This document shows positions 35,876-44,394 of a DNA stretch of 64,000 bases, piece after piece. A model generated the notes under the pieces. That model had not been told where the DNA came from and did not search any database. It saw only the letters and a program-made list of their open reading frames with translations. The translations under genes and the position numbers were made by a program. The stretch is from contig JBAXUY010000001.1 of assembly GCA_037129475.1 (NCBI GenBank), positions 1 to 64,000 of the forward strand. The letters run 5' to 3'. Source of the stretch: RGVT01 sp037129475 (GTDB lineage Bacteria; Planctomycetota; Planctomycetia; Pirellulales; UBA1268). How positions within the stretch are numbered: the first letter of the stretch is position 1; the number at the start of each line of letters is the position of its first letter.

Positions 35876-36958
35876 TCAGTAAAAATTCGGTTTGGTGCCC
35901 AACAACATTTCGGAAATGCGGCCGATGGCGCGGCGGCTGCCGCGAAAGGCCCAGACCTGCGAGACATCCGTGCCGGTCTGCCGGCCGGTGTCCGCACCCA
36001 CGGCGGGAACATGGTGTTCCATCTCGCTGAAGCTCCCTCCGATCGCCGGTTCGGCGACGTTGCAGGCCTGCACGGCGTCGCCACGGTCGTCCACGTCGTC
36101 GAACGGCGTGTCCACGTATTCGCCCGACGGGTCGACGAAAAAATTCCGCACGACCAGGTCCCAGCCACCCGCGCCGTTGTTCCGCACGTAGCCCATGCGG
36201 CCCGTCACATGCACGCCCCGGATGGCGACCTTGGCGGTCGTCGGCGATTGCATCCGGTACCGGACGCAGTGCGCCTCGCGCTTGAGATGCCCCGCCGGGA
36301 TGTCGCCGAAAATCACCTGCGTTTGGGCCGGGCTGTGCGTGGCCACCATCAGTTCGCCGCCGGGAGGCAGCTGCAACAACTGCCACAGGCCGATGGGTAC
36401 GCAGGATTTTTTCGGTTCGCGCACGATTTTCAGCGTCACGCTCGTCGTGAAGCCGGCGTAGGCGTAAGGCTCCGTGATTGTGGGTTCGGTGCGCAGCGGG
36501 TCGGGCGCGGGGGCGAAGCTTTTGTCGATCTCGAGTTCCACGGCCTGCCCGCGCCGGCGCAGTTCGAGCTTGGCGCGGTTGACGAGGTGAAGGCCCCCGC
36601 CGCTTTCGCGGCAGACGTAGTCGCCCGGATCCATCGCGACCGGTTCGCGCCATGTTTCCCAGAACCGCTCGAGGTCGGACACGAACAGCTCCGTGGTCGG
36701 CGCCAGCCAGGTCCGATCGCCGCCGGGATTCGGCCAGCGGGACTCCGCGTACAGCTTGCGGATGCCGGCGGCGGAGCGGAGCGCGTCGTTGGTCCAGAAG
36801 AAACTGGCCTGGGAATTTTTCGGAAACAGGCCGATGGCGCGCCCGCCCTGCGGCAGCACCACCACGGTGCCGGTGGGAAAATCCAGCCGGCGCACGGGCC
36901 GGCCGGCGCGTTTGAGGTTCGCGCACAGGTCGCGGAGCGAGACGGGCTTCTGCTTCAC
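35876..36958 (-). CDS. uncharacterised protein, aldose-mutarotase-like (DUF6786-type)
   Basis: 360 residues. Starts at a GTG at 36958 overlapping the upstream stop by four bases (GTGA). No signal peptide. GGRAIGLFPKNSQASFFWTN, NPGGDRTWLAPTTELFVSD and PIGLWQLLQLPPGGELMVAT suggest the beta-sandwich layout of aldose epimerase-like proteins. I recall a similar uncharacterised family labelled DUF6786 but cannot confirm it. Cytoplasmic, in the middle of the five-gene operon; possibly a sugar-anomer or sugar-acid epimerase. Confidence 0.6.
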   Translation of the reverse strand: MKQKPVSLRDLCANLKRAGRPVRRLDFPTGTVVVLPQGGRAIGLFPKNSQASFFWTNDALRSAAGIRKLYAESRWPNPGGDRTWLAPTTELFVSDLERFWETWREPVAMDPGDYVCRESGGGLHLVNRAKLELRRRGQAVELEIDKSFAPAPDPLRTEPTITEPYAYAGFTTSVTLKIVREPKKSCVPIGLWQLLQLPPGGELMVATHSPAQTQVIFGDIPAGHLKREAHCVRYRMQSPTTAKVAIRGVHVTGRMGYVRNNGAGGWDLVVRNFFVDPSGEYVDTPFDDVDDRGDAVQACNVAEPAIGGSFSEMEHHVPAVGADTGRQTGTDVSQVWAFRGSRRAIGRISEMLLGTKPNFY

Positions 36959-37782
36959 TGGGATTTCCCGCGGGCTGCCGGCTTTTTCGGTTCGGGATAC
37001 AGATAGATCTTGCCGTGGCTCAGCTCGCGGTAGCGGTCGCCGATGCCCAGCGCGACGAGATTGGTGCGGAGCAGCCGCGGCGACAGGCTGTTGTCGGGAA
37101 ACAGGTCGTGGTGGCAGGGAATGACGACCTGTGCGTCGATATCCTTGGCCAGCCGCGCCGCCTGGCCGGGATCGAGGTTGGCGAACGGGTTGATGACGGT
37201 GACGAGCACTTCCGGCCGGTGCGATGCCACACAGCTCGCCAGCACCTCGTGGTAGCGCGTGTCGCCGGTGAAATAGATCACGGGGCCGCCCGCAATTTTC
37301 ACGATGAATCCCATGTGCGTCATGTCATCCGCGCCGAATGGAATGGCGAAGGTTCCGCGCACGGTGACGTCGCCGCAGACGAATTCCTTATTCGGCCAGA
37401 TCATCTGAATCTCGCTCTCGGGCACGGAGAGCGCGCGGAGCTTGTCGCACGTTTCAGGCGGTGCGACGAACGGGCCGCGTCCGCCATCCGTGCGGTAGGG
37501 CCGCAGCGTCTCCGGATCCAGGTGGTCTTCGTGGCCGTGCGTCATCACGTACGCGTCCACCAGCCCAGCCAGGTCGCGCGGCGCGAGCGGCGGCGGCACG
37601 AGGCGGTCGAAATTCAAGCCGGCGGCCGCGCCGACGGCCTTGCAGGCGTTGGTGAGATAGGGGTCGATGGTGATGACCTTGCCGCCGGGGCTTTTCACAA
37701 TCCAGCCGTTCTGGCCGAGCCACCACAGGGCGACGTGACGGGCGGGAACTTTCTGGCGCAGGATGGCTTCGCGGAGTTTCAT
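36955..37782 (-). CDS. UlaG-like metallo-beta-lactamase-fold lactonase/hydrolase
   Basis: 275 residues from the ATG at 37782; the frame is open upstream to 37836 within the neighbouring gene's 3' end. The metal-binding motif THGHEDHLD (HxHxDH) and downstream His/Asp ligands (YFTGDTRYHEVL, VIPCHHDLFPDN) place it with L-ascorbate-6-phosphate lactonase (UlaG)-type MBL hydrolases: LWWLGQNGWIVKSPGGKVI and IDPYLTN are typical. It would open a sugar lactone, consistent with an upstream SDR generating one. GTGA overlap with the next gene. Confidence 0.82.
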   Translation of the reverse strand: MKLREAILRQKVPARHVALWWLGQNGWIVKSPGGKVITIDPYLTNACKAVGAAAGLNFDRLVPPPLAPRDLAGLVDAYVMTHGHEDHLDPETLRPYRTDGGRGPFVAPPETCDKLRALSVPESEIQMIWPNKEFVCGDVTVRGTFAIPFGADDMTHMGFIVKIAGGPVIYFTGDTRYHEVLASCVASHRPEVLVTVINPFANLDPGQAARLAKDIDAQVVIPCHHDLFPDNSLSPRLLRTNLVALGIGDRYRELSHGKIYLYPEPKKPAARGKSQ

Positions 37783-37807
37783 CGGCGAACTTTCCAGAGG
37801 CCGGGAA

Positions 37808-38650
37808 TCAGAGGCCGGGAACGTACCCCGTGCCAAACGTAGCCGTGGACTTGGTGCGGAAATCGGAAATCAGCGACATCAGCGCGGTGGTGCCGCCGTC
37901 GGCCACGATGGTCTGGCCGACGATGTAGCCCGCGCCTTCCGAGCAAAGAAACACGGCGAGCTTGGCGATTTCGGATTTCTCGCCGGAGCGTCCGAGGGGA
38001 ACTTTTTCAGCGGCGGCCTTGCGGGCGTCGTCCTCGTTGAAGCCGGGCAGCGCCTTGGAATAGTTTTCCACCGTGACCCAGCCGGGCGCGATGGCGTTCA
38101 CGCGGACACCCTTGTGGGCGATCTCGATGGCGAGCGCGCGAGTGTAGGCGTCGATGGCACCCTTGGTCGCTGCGTAGAGGGCGTGCTCCGGCGCGCCGGA
38201 CTGGCCGTGGATGGAGGAGATGTTGACCACCGCGCCGCCGCCGTGGGCGATCATCTCGTTCGTGACGCGCTGGGTGAGAAAAAACTGTGCGCGGAGATTC
38301 ACGTTGATCAGCAGATCGAACCACTCGGGCTTCATTTCGGCGAACGGCTTGTTCAGGCAGATGCCGGCATTGTTGACGAGGCAATCGATGCCGCCGAGGA
38401 AGGCGATGGCGCGATCGCCGAGGCCGATGACCTCGTCGAGCTGCGCGAAGTCGGCCTGAAAGAGCTCACAGCGGCGGCCCAGACCGCGGATCTCGTCGCG
38501 GGCGGTGACTGCGCCGTCCATGGCGTGCGAGTAGTGCAGCACCACGTCCGCGCCCTGCCGCGCGAACTCGAGCGCGATTTCGCGGCCCAGGCCCGTACCG
38601 GAGCCCGTGACGAGCACTCGCTTGCCGTGCATTTCAGCGGAAGGGGTCAT
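37808..38650 (-). CDS. SDR-family oxidoreductase (3-oxoacyl/glucose dehydrogenase-like)
   Basis: 280 residues. VLVTGSGTGLGREIALEFAR (TGxxxGxG), CLVNNAGICL (NNAG), INVNLRAQFF, and Ser/Tyr/Lys in NISSIHGQSG...YAATKGA define a classical SDR; IVGQTIVADGG is the usual C-terminal segment. First gene of the leftward operon; the next gene's start is 25 bases downstream of its stop. With the lactonase it resembles a sugar dehydrogenase/lactonase pair. The TGTCGACA palindrome at 38744 lies 94 bases upstream and may control it together with the divergent epimerase gene. Confidence 0.85.
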   Translation of the reverse strand: MTPSAEMHGKRVLVTGSGTGLGREIALEFARQGADVVLHYSHAMDGAVTARDEIRGLGRRCELFQADFAQLDEVIGLGDRAIAFLGGIDCLVNNAGICLNKPFAEMKPEWFDLLINVNLRAQFFLTQRVTNEMIAHGGGAVVNISSIHGQSGAPEHALYAATKGAIDAYTRALAIEIAHKGVRVNAIAPGWVTVENYSKALPGFNEDDARKAAAEKVPLGRSGEKSEIAKLAVFLCSEGAGYIVGQTIVADGGTTALMSLISDFRTKSTATFGTGYVPGL

Positions 38651-38743
38651 TGAAGAATGTGGGCCGGAAGGTCGAACGTGTCCAAGACTCCCGGAGGATA
38701 GGTGGGGCAGCGGCAGTTCGGCAAGCGTCGGCCGTCTGAAAAA

Positions 38744-38753
38744 ATGTCGACAG
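38744..38753. promoter_or_regulatory. TGTCGACA regulon site a (divergent SDR operon / epimerase)
   Basis: ATGTCGACAG followed by TTTCATT. Ninety-four bases upstream of the SDR start (38650) and 98 bases upstream of the epimerase start (38851). Confidence 0.65.
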
Positions 38754-38850
38754 TTTCATTGGCCGATAAAAGGGGCCTCCCGTGCCGTTCTCCCGGGTCG
38801 CCGAAGCAGGTCGCGTGGACGGGCTGGGGGCGTGGGGTATAACGGCTCGC

Positions 38851-39789
38851 GTGAAGACCATCCTGGGTGCCGGCGGCCCGATCGCCGAAGGACTCGCCGG
38901 TGAACTCCGGTGCCGCGGCTGCCGCGACCTGCGGCTCGTGAGCCGCAACCCCCGCAAGGTCGACGCCGCGGACTCGCTGTTCGCGGCCGACCTCATGGAT
39001 GCCGAGCGCACGATCGAGGCCGTGCGGGGCAGCGATACGGTGTACTTCACCGCCGGCCTGCCGCCGGTGGCGGCAATCTGGGAGCGGCAGTTCCCGGTCA
39101 TCCTGGACAACGCCCTCAAGGCGACACGCAAGGCCCGGGCGAAGTTCGTCTTTTTCGACAACACCTACATGTACCCCCAGAACGGCCGGCCGCTGACCGA
39201 GGAGACGCCGTTCCTGCCGGTGGGCCGCAAGGGCCGGGTGCGCGCGGCGATGGCCTCGCGGTTGCTCGAGGAGATGGCGCGCGGCGAGATCCCGGTGCTC
39301 ATCGCGCGTGCCCCGGAGTTTTACGGCCCCGGTAGGACGCGCAGCTTTACCCACGCATTCATCATCGATCCCCTCAAGGCCGGCCGGAAGCCCCGCGTGC
39401 CGGTGCGCGACGACACGCTGCGGACGCTCATCTGGACTCCCGACGCCAGCCGCGCGCTCGCGATCCTCGGTGAAGACCCGCAGGCGTACGGCCAGACCTG
39501 GCACCTGCCCTGCGACGATGCGCGGCTGACGTATCGGCAGTTCGTGGCGCTGGCTGCGGAGGTGTTCGGCCGCGAGCCCGCCTATACGGTGTTCGGGAAA
39601 TGGGCGATGGCGGCCGCCGGTTTCACCTCGCGACCGCTGCGCGAGATGCGGGAGCTCCTGCCGCGATACGCCCACGACAACGTGTTCGACTCGTCCAAGT
39701 TCAAGCGTCGCTTCCCGGACTTCGTGGTGACGACCTATCGCGACGGGCTCTTCGCCATCCGGCCAGGGCAGGACGGGGGGCTCGGTTGA
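38851..39789 (+). CDS. NAD-dependent epimerase/dehydratase-family protein
   Basis: 312 residues from a GTG at 38851 (VKTILGAGGPIAEGLAGEL); the open frame from 38782 has no domain content. The N-terminal GAGGPIAEGL is a short extended-SDR nucleotide-binding loop. FFDNTYMYPQNGRPLTEET places a Tyr as in atypical extended SDRs, and APEFYGPGRT and WTPDASRALAILGE are typical NAD-epimerase segments. It likely reduces or epimerises a nucleotide-free sugar or sugar acid. First gene of the rightward block, with a TGTCGACA site at 38744; the P450 operon follows after a second site. Confidence 0.78.
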   Translation: MKTILGAGGPIAEGLAGELRCRGCRDLRLVSRNPRKVDAADSLFAADLMDAERTIEAVRGSDTVYFTAGLPPVAAIWERQFPVILDNALKATRKARAKFVFFDNTYMYPQNGRPLTEETPFLPVGRKGRVRAAMASRLLEEMARGEIPVLIARAPEFYGPGRTRSFTHAFIIDPLKAGRKPRVPVRDDTLRTLIWTPDASRALAILGEDPQAYGQTWHLPCDDARLTYRQFVALAAEVFGREPAYTVFGKWAMAAAGFTSRPLREMRELLPRYAHDNVFDSSKFKRRFPDFVVTTYRDGLFAIRPGQDGGLG

Positions 39790-39839
39790 TCAAGCGCGTC
39801 GCGAACCGGAGGCTGAACCGCCCCCACCTGAAATGCCGA

Positions 39840-39849
39840 CTGTCGACAT
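39840..39849. promoter_or_regulatory. TGTCGACA regulon site b (P450 operon)
   Basis: CTGTCGACAT, 117 bases upstream of the cytochrome P450 start (39966) and 51 bases after the epimerase stop. Confidence 0.65.
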
Positions 39850-39965
39850 ATTTGTGACCGCGACGTAGACTGCGGATCCGGGTCAGGCCACGGGGCCGCC
39901 ACGACATCGAGAGGACACGTTTTCTGGGCCCGCCGATTTCGCGGTGGGGATGAATTGGAGGCGCC

Positions 39966-41204
39966 ATGAATCATTCTCAAGCGATCCCCGACGTGGAGAA
40001 GGAACTCGTGTCGCATGAGTTCCTCCGCGATCCGTATCCGCTCCTGCATCACCTCCGAGAGCATGCTCCCGTGTACTGGAGCGATGCGATCGGCGGCTGG
40101 CTGCTGACGCGATACGACGACGTGATGGTGTCGCTCAAGGACACCGCCACCTTCTCCAACGAGAACCGGCTTGGGAAGGCCGTGGAATACCTCCCTCCGG
40201 AGCGGCGGGCCAAGTTCAAGCTGTTCGAGGAGCACTACGCCACCAAGGGCTTGCTGCACTCGGATCCGCCGGACCACACCCGCATGCGGGCCGTGATCAA
40301 CAAGGACTTCACGCCCAGCGTCATCGAGCAGATGCGGCCGGCCATCCAGAAAATCGTGGACGACCTGATCGACGAGGCGGAACGCCAGGGTGGCATGGAC
40401 GCGGTGACCGACTTCGCCGCCGCATTGCCGATCGGCGTGATCGCGGAGATCCTCGGCGTGCCCCGATCGGATCGGCATCTGTTCAAGCGTTGGACCGACA
40501 TGATCCTCGGCTTTCAGGGCGTGAACAAGCCGAGCGAGGAGGATCTGCTGCGGGCCCAGACCGGCCTGCAGGAGATCCGCCCCTATCTCCAATCGATGAT
40601 CGAAGAGCGGCGCCGCCAGCCCCGCGCCGACCTCATGAGCAAGTTCGTGGCCGCCATTTCGGAAGGGGGCCGCATGACGGAGTCGGAGCTGATCAACACC
40701 TGTGTCACGCTGTTCACGGCCGGCCACGAGACGACGCTGTCGCTCATCTCGAGCACGATCTGCACGCTGCTCACCCATCCCGACCAGCTTGCGCTCCTGC
40801 GCGAGCAGCCCGATCTGCTCAAGTCGACGATCGAGGAGTCGCTGCGCTATGAGAGCCCCGTGTCGCGTCAGACGCGTCTGATGAAGAAAGACACAGAGAT
40901 GCGAGGGCAGACGCTCCGACAAGGTCAGATCGTATTTCAGATGCTCAATGCCGCGAATCGCGATCCCGAGCAGTTCCCGGATCCCGACACCTTCTCCATC
41001 GCCCGCGAGCCCAACCGCCACATCGCATTCGGCCACGCCGCGCACTTCTGCGTGGGGGCGCCTCTTGCGCGGACGGAAGGATTCATCGCGGTCGGCACCC
41101 TCGTGCAGCGGCTGCCGGGCCTGAAGTTGGTGGACACGACGCCCGACTGGGATCTTGAGAAGCGCAACTCACGGGTGCTCAACTCGCTGCGAGTGTCTCT
41201 GTGA
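39966..41204 (+). CDS. cytochrome P450 monooxygenase
   Basis: 412-residue soluble bacterial P450 with GGAGG before the ATG. The I-helix AGHETTL oxygen-activation motif, the K-helix ESLRYESPV (ExxR) and the haem-ligand segment FGHAAHFCVGAPLAR (axial Cys) are all present. No membrane anchor. No ferredoxin or reductase gene is in the window, so electron partners are encoded elsewhere. It lies 39 bases before an alpha-galactosidase gene and is co-directional with five genes to 48042. In marine bacteria P450s of this general class demethylate 6-O-methyl-D-galactose, so oxidative demethylation of a galactoside is an attractive but unproven substrate. Confidence 0.88.
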   Translation: MNHSQAIPDVEKELVSHEFLRDPYPLLHHLREHAPVYWSDAIGGWLLTRYDDVMVSLKDTATFSNENRLGKAVEYLPPERRAKFKLFEEHYATKGLLHSDPPDHTRMRAVINKDFTPSVIEQMRPAIQKIVDDLIDEAERQGGMDAVTDFAAALPIGVIAEILGVPRSDRHLFKRWTDMILGFQGVNKPSEEDLLRAQTGLQEIRPYLQSMIEERRRQPRADLMSKFVAAISEGGRMTESELINTCVTLFTAGHETTLSLISSTICTLLTHPDQLALLREQPDLLKSTIEESLRYESPVSRQTRLMKKDTEMRGQTLRQGQIVFQMLNAANRDPEQFPDPDTFSIAREPNRHIAFGHAAHFCVGAPLARTEGFIAVGTLVQRLPGLKLVDTTPDWDLEKRNSRVLNSLRVSL

Positions 41205-41243
41205 GGCAGCCGGCCTCCTTCCGCCACGACAGGTGACCGCCCG

Positions 41244-43358
41244 ATGCTCGGTGGACGAAACTCGCGACGCTGGGCCGCAGCGCTGCTGGTCGCCGCTGCC
41301 GGGGTCGCGTCACGCGGCGCCGACGCCGGTCAGCAGTGGGAATCGATTGAACACTGGAAAGAGACGTTTCTCGAAGGTCGGACGGCGCGCCTTCCCGTCA
41401 GTTTTCAGTATCGGGGGCAGTCGTCCCGCGACGTGCTCCCGCACTGGACGCGCACGGCGGAGGTGCGCGACACGGACGACGGCCGCCGGCTGGCGCGACT
41501 CACATTCGTCGATCCGGCGACCGCGCTCGAAGTACGCGTCGAGGCTGTCGTCTACCGAGATTTTCCCGCCGTTGAATGGGTCGTGTGGTTCCGTAACGGC
41601 GGCTCACGACCCACCCCGCTCCTCGAGGATGTGCGGGCCCTCGATGCGGAAGTAGCTACGTTGGCCGACGCGGATCCGGCCCTCGACCTTCACTACTGCC
41701 GGGGCACGAACGTGAATGCCGAGCACCTCCCCGGCCCGGAGGAGTTCCAGCCCGCGTGGTCCGTCGTGCGGCCCGGCGAGCGGCGACGCTACGTGCCCTA
41801 CGGCGGCCGGCCCTCCGACACGGTGCTGCCGTTTTTCAGCCTCGCGTCGTCCGGCGGCGAACGCGGCCTGTTCGTCGGGATCGGTTGGACGGGGGAGTGG
41901 GCGGCGACGTTCACACGGAGCGACGCCGGAGCCACTGCGCTCGTCGCAGGAATCCGGCAGATGCGGGCCAGCCTCGAGCCCGGCGAGGAAATCCGGACGC
42001 CGGCGATTCTCGTGATGAGCTGGCGCGGCGACCGCGTGGCCGACGGGCAGAACCAACTCCGACGCCTGCTCTTGCACCACTACACTCCGCGTCACGCCGG
42101 CAAGCCGGTCGTGCCGCCGATTTCCGCCGGCCCGCATGCCGTCATCTCCTTCGAGCAGACGTCGGAGGCGAACCTGCTCGAGTGCATCGAGCACATCTCG
42201 GCGCACCGCCTGCCGGTCGACAACTTCTGGCTCGACGCGGGCTGGTACACGTGTCCGCGGGAGCCGAGCGGATGGGACAAGACGACCGGATCGTGGACCC
42301 CGGATCCGACGCGGTTTCCGCGCGGGTTGCGGCCGATCGCCGACGCCGCGAAGCGGCACGGCATGGATTTTCTTGTGTGGTTCGAGCCGGAGCGGGTGAT
42401 GCCGGGCACATGGCTGGCGGAGCACCATCCGGAGTGGCTGCTCGAGCCCGCCCCCTTGCTTCCGGAGCGGCGGTACCAGGTGGACGGCAGGTTCCGACTG
42501 CTCGATTTCGGGAATCCCGCGGCGCTCTCCTGGGCGAAGAGCTACTTCTCCCAGTTCGTCCGCGAGCAGGGGGTGAGCATCTTCCGCATGGACTGCAATC
42601 TACATCCCGTGCTGTATTGGCAGAACGACGAACCACCAGACCGGATCGGCATGCGGGAAACGCGTCACGTGATGGGTCTCTACGAGTTCTGGGACGCGCT
42701 CGCGGCGGCCAATCCGGGGCTGAAACTCGACGTCTGCGCAGGCACCGGCAGCCGCATCGACTTCGAGGTCATGCGCCGTGCCATGAATCTGACGCGCACC
42801 GATGGCGCGTGGTGGAAGCCCGTGCCCGATCAGGCCAAGACCATCGGCCATGCGCCGTGGACGCCGTACACCGGCATCGGCGCGGTGTCCGATGCGGACT
42901 ACGATTTCCGGAGCGGCATGGGGGCGGTGTTCTGCGCAAATTTCAACTACCTCGGCGACGACGAAGCCGCGTGGGGGCGTTGGAAAACACTGCTGTCGAC
43001 GGTCGACGCGCTCCGCGAGGTCTACCGCGGGGATTTTTATCCGCTCACGGAGTGGAGCCTGGCCGAGGAGGACGTCGCGGCGTGGCAATACCACCGGCCC
43101 GATTTGCACAAGGCCCTGGTGCAGGTGTTCCGCCGGAGCCGGGCGGAGATGCCTGCGGAGGGCTATCGGTTCCGCCTCGCAGGCCTCGACCCGAAGGCGA
43201 CCTATGCGGTGCGGGATCTCGACGCACCGACGGAAACGAAGCGGCTCTCCGGCGCCGAGCTGATGACGAACGGCCTGCTCGTCACCCTGCCGCACAAACC
43301 GCAGGCGGCGCTGCTGATCCTGGAAGAGGTCGGGCGAGACTCCCGACCAGAAGAGTAG
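41244..43358 (+). CDS. secreted GH36-like alpha-galactosidase
   Basis: 704 residues with signal peptide (AALLVAAAGVASRGADA). An N-terminal beta-supersandwich is followed by a TIM barrel: FWLDAGWYT, FLVWFEPERVMPGT, then IFRMDCNLHP with the nucleophile Asp near residue 450. CAGTGSRIDFEVMRRA has the acid/base Asp near residue 506. The order and spacing fit GH36/GH-D alpha-galactosidases, which release terminal alpha-linked galactose. Second gene of the P450 operon. A relative at 44395 keeps the same catalytic pair, with an additional N-terminal domain. Confidence 0.85.
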   Translation: MLGGRNSRRWAAALLVAAAGVASRGADAGQQWESIEHWKETFLEGRTARLPVSFQYRGQSSRDVLPHWTRTAEVRDTDDGRRLARLTFVDPATALEVRVEAVVYRDFPAVEWVVWFRNGGSRPTPLLEDVRALDAEVATLADADPALDLHYCRGTNVNAEHLPGPEEFQPAWSVVRPGERRRYVPYGGRPSDTVLPFFSLASSGGERGLFVGIGWTGEWAATFTRSDAGATALVAGIRQMRASLEPGEEIRTPAILVMSWRGDRVADGQNQLRRLLLHHYTPRHAGKPVVPPISAGPHAVISFEQTSEANLLECIEHISAHRLPVDNFWLDAGWYTCPREPSGWDKTTGSWTPDPTRFPRGLRPIADAAKRHGMDFLVWFEPERVMPGTWLAEHHPEWLLEPAPLLPERRYQVDGRFRLLDFGNPAALSWAKSYFSQFVREQGVSIFRMDCNLHPVLYWQNDEPPDRIGMRETRHVMGLYEFWDALAAANPGLKLDVCAGTGSRIDFEVMRRAMNLTRTDGAWWKPVPDQAKTIGHAPWTPYTGIGAVSDADYDFRSGMGAVFCANFNYLGDDEAAWGRWKTLLSTVDALREVYRGDFYPLTEWSLAEEDVAAWQYHRPDLHKALVQVFRRSRAEMPAEGYRFRLAGLDPKATYAVRDLDAPTETKRLSGAELMTNGLLVTLPHKPQAALLILEEVGRDSRPEE

Positions 43359-43446
43359 AAACCCATCGAATCAACGGCGCCGTCGCCGGACGCGACGGAC
43401 GCTATGCTCACGTGTGCGTGTTCGATCTCAAGAAAAGGGGGCCGTC

Positions 43447-44346
43447 ATGAAAATCTCCGGATGTCTCAACCGACTCACCCGAAGCGGTCTAGCGACCAGG
43501 CTCGTTTCCAGCATGCGATTGCCGGTGGTGCTCGCCGTGGCCGTGCTGGCTCAATCCGTCGTGGCCGGCGGTGCTGAGAACGTGTGGAATGCCTACCAGG
43601 ACTTTTACCTGGATCCGACGGCTACCGGGTGGCAGGGAGCCGTCTCGCCGTCGAACACGGGAGCCGCGTGGGGTTACTATGCGGCGAACGTCAACGGCTA
43701 TGGCGGATATCCGCGGACGATCGGCGCTTATTTTGCCCCCGGCGCGTTCAGCGCCGACAAGCCCGAGCAAAACCTCTGCGCCTACTCACCGTCGCACCAG
43801 CCACTCGGTCAGGGGAACGCGGTGGTCGGCACCACCAAGTGGGACGACACGAAAGGCACCGGCTTTCCGCGCTACGCCGACGACAAAGGCTGGGGTTCGA
43901 GCCTCGGCCGGTATGACCTGCCGTGGTTCCCGGCCGCGCCCGGCTATGCCGCGGAAGGCCCCCAGCCACGCGAGAATCGCATCTGGTTGCAGGCCGGATA
44001 CCTGCAGAACACTGGCGAGGACGGCAAGCCTTCCGCCGAGGGCATTTGTCCGGTGCTCGTCTGGAAGGCGCCGATGGCGGGAACCTTCGCCATCACCGGA
44101 TCATTCCTGATCGGCCGCAACGGCGAGCCGAAGACGAACGGGGCGTCGATCGCGATCGTGGACAGCAAGGGCGACGCGTTGATGAAAAGAACCAGCGTCG
44201 AACAGGGCAAGTCCTACGAGTTCCGGTATTCCAAAAAGTACGAGGAGGGTGACGTCCTGCAGTTTCAGGTCGGCACCGACTACAAGACCGGCACGCCGGT
44301 GGGTCTCGACGTCACGATTTCCGCTTCCGCGGAGACGGCACCGTGA
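43447..44346 (+). CDS. secreted protein paralogous to the 57988 PEP-CTERM protein, without the anchor
   Basis: 299 residues from the ATG at 43447 (AGGGGG upstream) with a signal peptide (to about SVVAGGAE). WNAYQDFYLDPTATGWQGAV, SNTGAAWGYYAANVNGYGGY, YADDKGWGSSLGRYDLPWFP and GDVLQFQVGTDYKTGTPVGL align closely with the product at 57988. That relative ends in PEP-CTERM; this one stops at VTISASAETAP. It is a beta-rich, possibly carbohydrate-binding secreted protein of unknown family. Lies between the two alpha-galactosidase genes in the P450 operon, implying a role with released or bound galactoside. Confidence 0.75.
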   Translation: MKISGCLNRLTRSGLATRLVSSMRLPVVLAVAVLAQSVVAGGAENVWNAYQDFYLDPTATGWQGAVSPSNTGAAWGYYAANVNGYGGYPRTIGAYFAPGAFSADKPEQNLCAYSPSHQPLGQGNAVVGTTKWDDTKGTGFPRYADDKGWGSSLGRYDLPWFPAAPGYAAEGPQPRENRIWLQAGYLQNTGEDGKPSAEGICPVLVWKAPMAGTFAITGSFLIGRNGEPKTNGASIAIVDSKGDALMKRTSVEQGKSYEFRYSKKYEEGDVLQFQVGTDYKTGTPVGLDVTISASAETAP

Positions 44347-44394
44347 CGGCCGGAACACACCTCGTTGCGATTCGCGATGCACTGGGGTCGTGAC

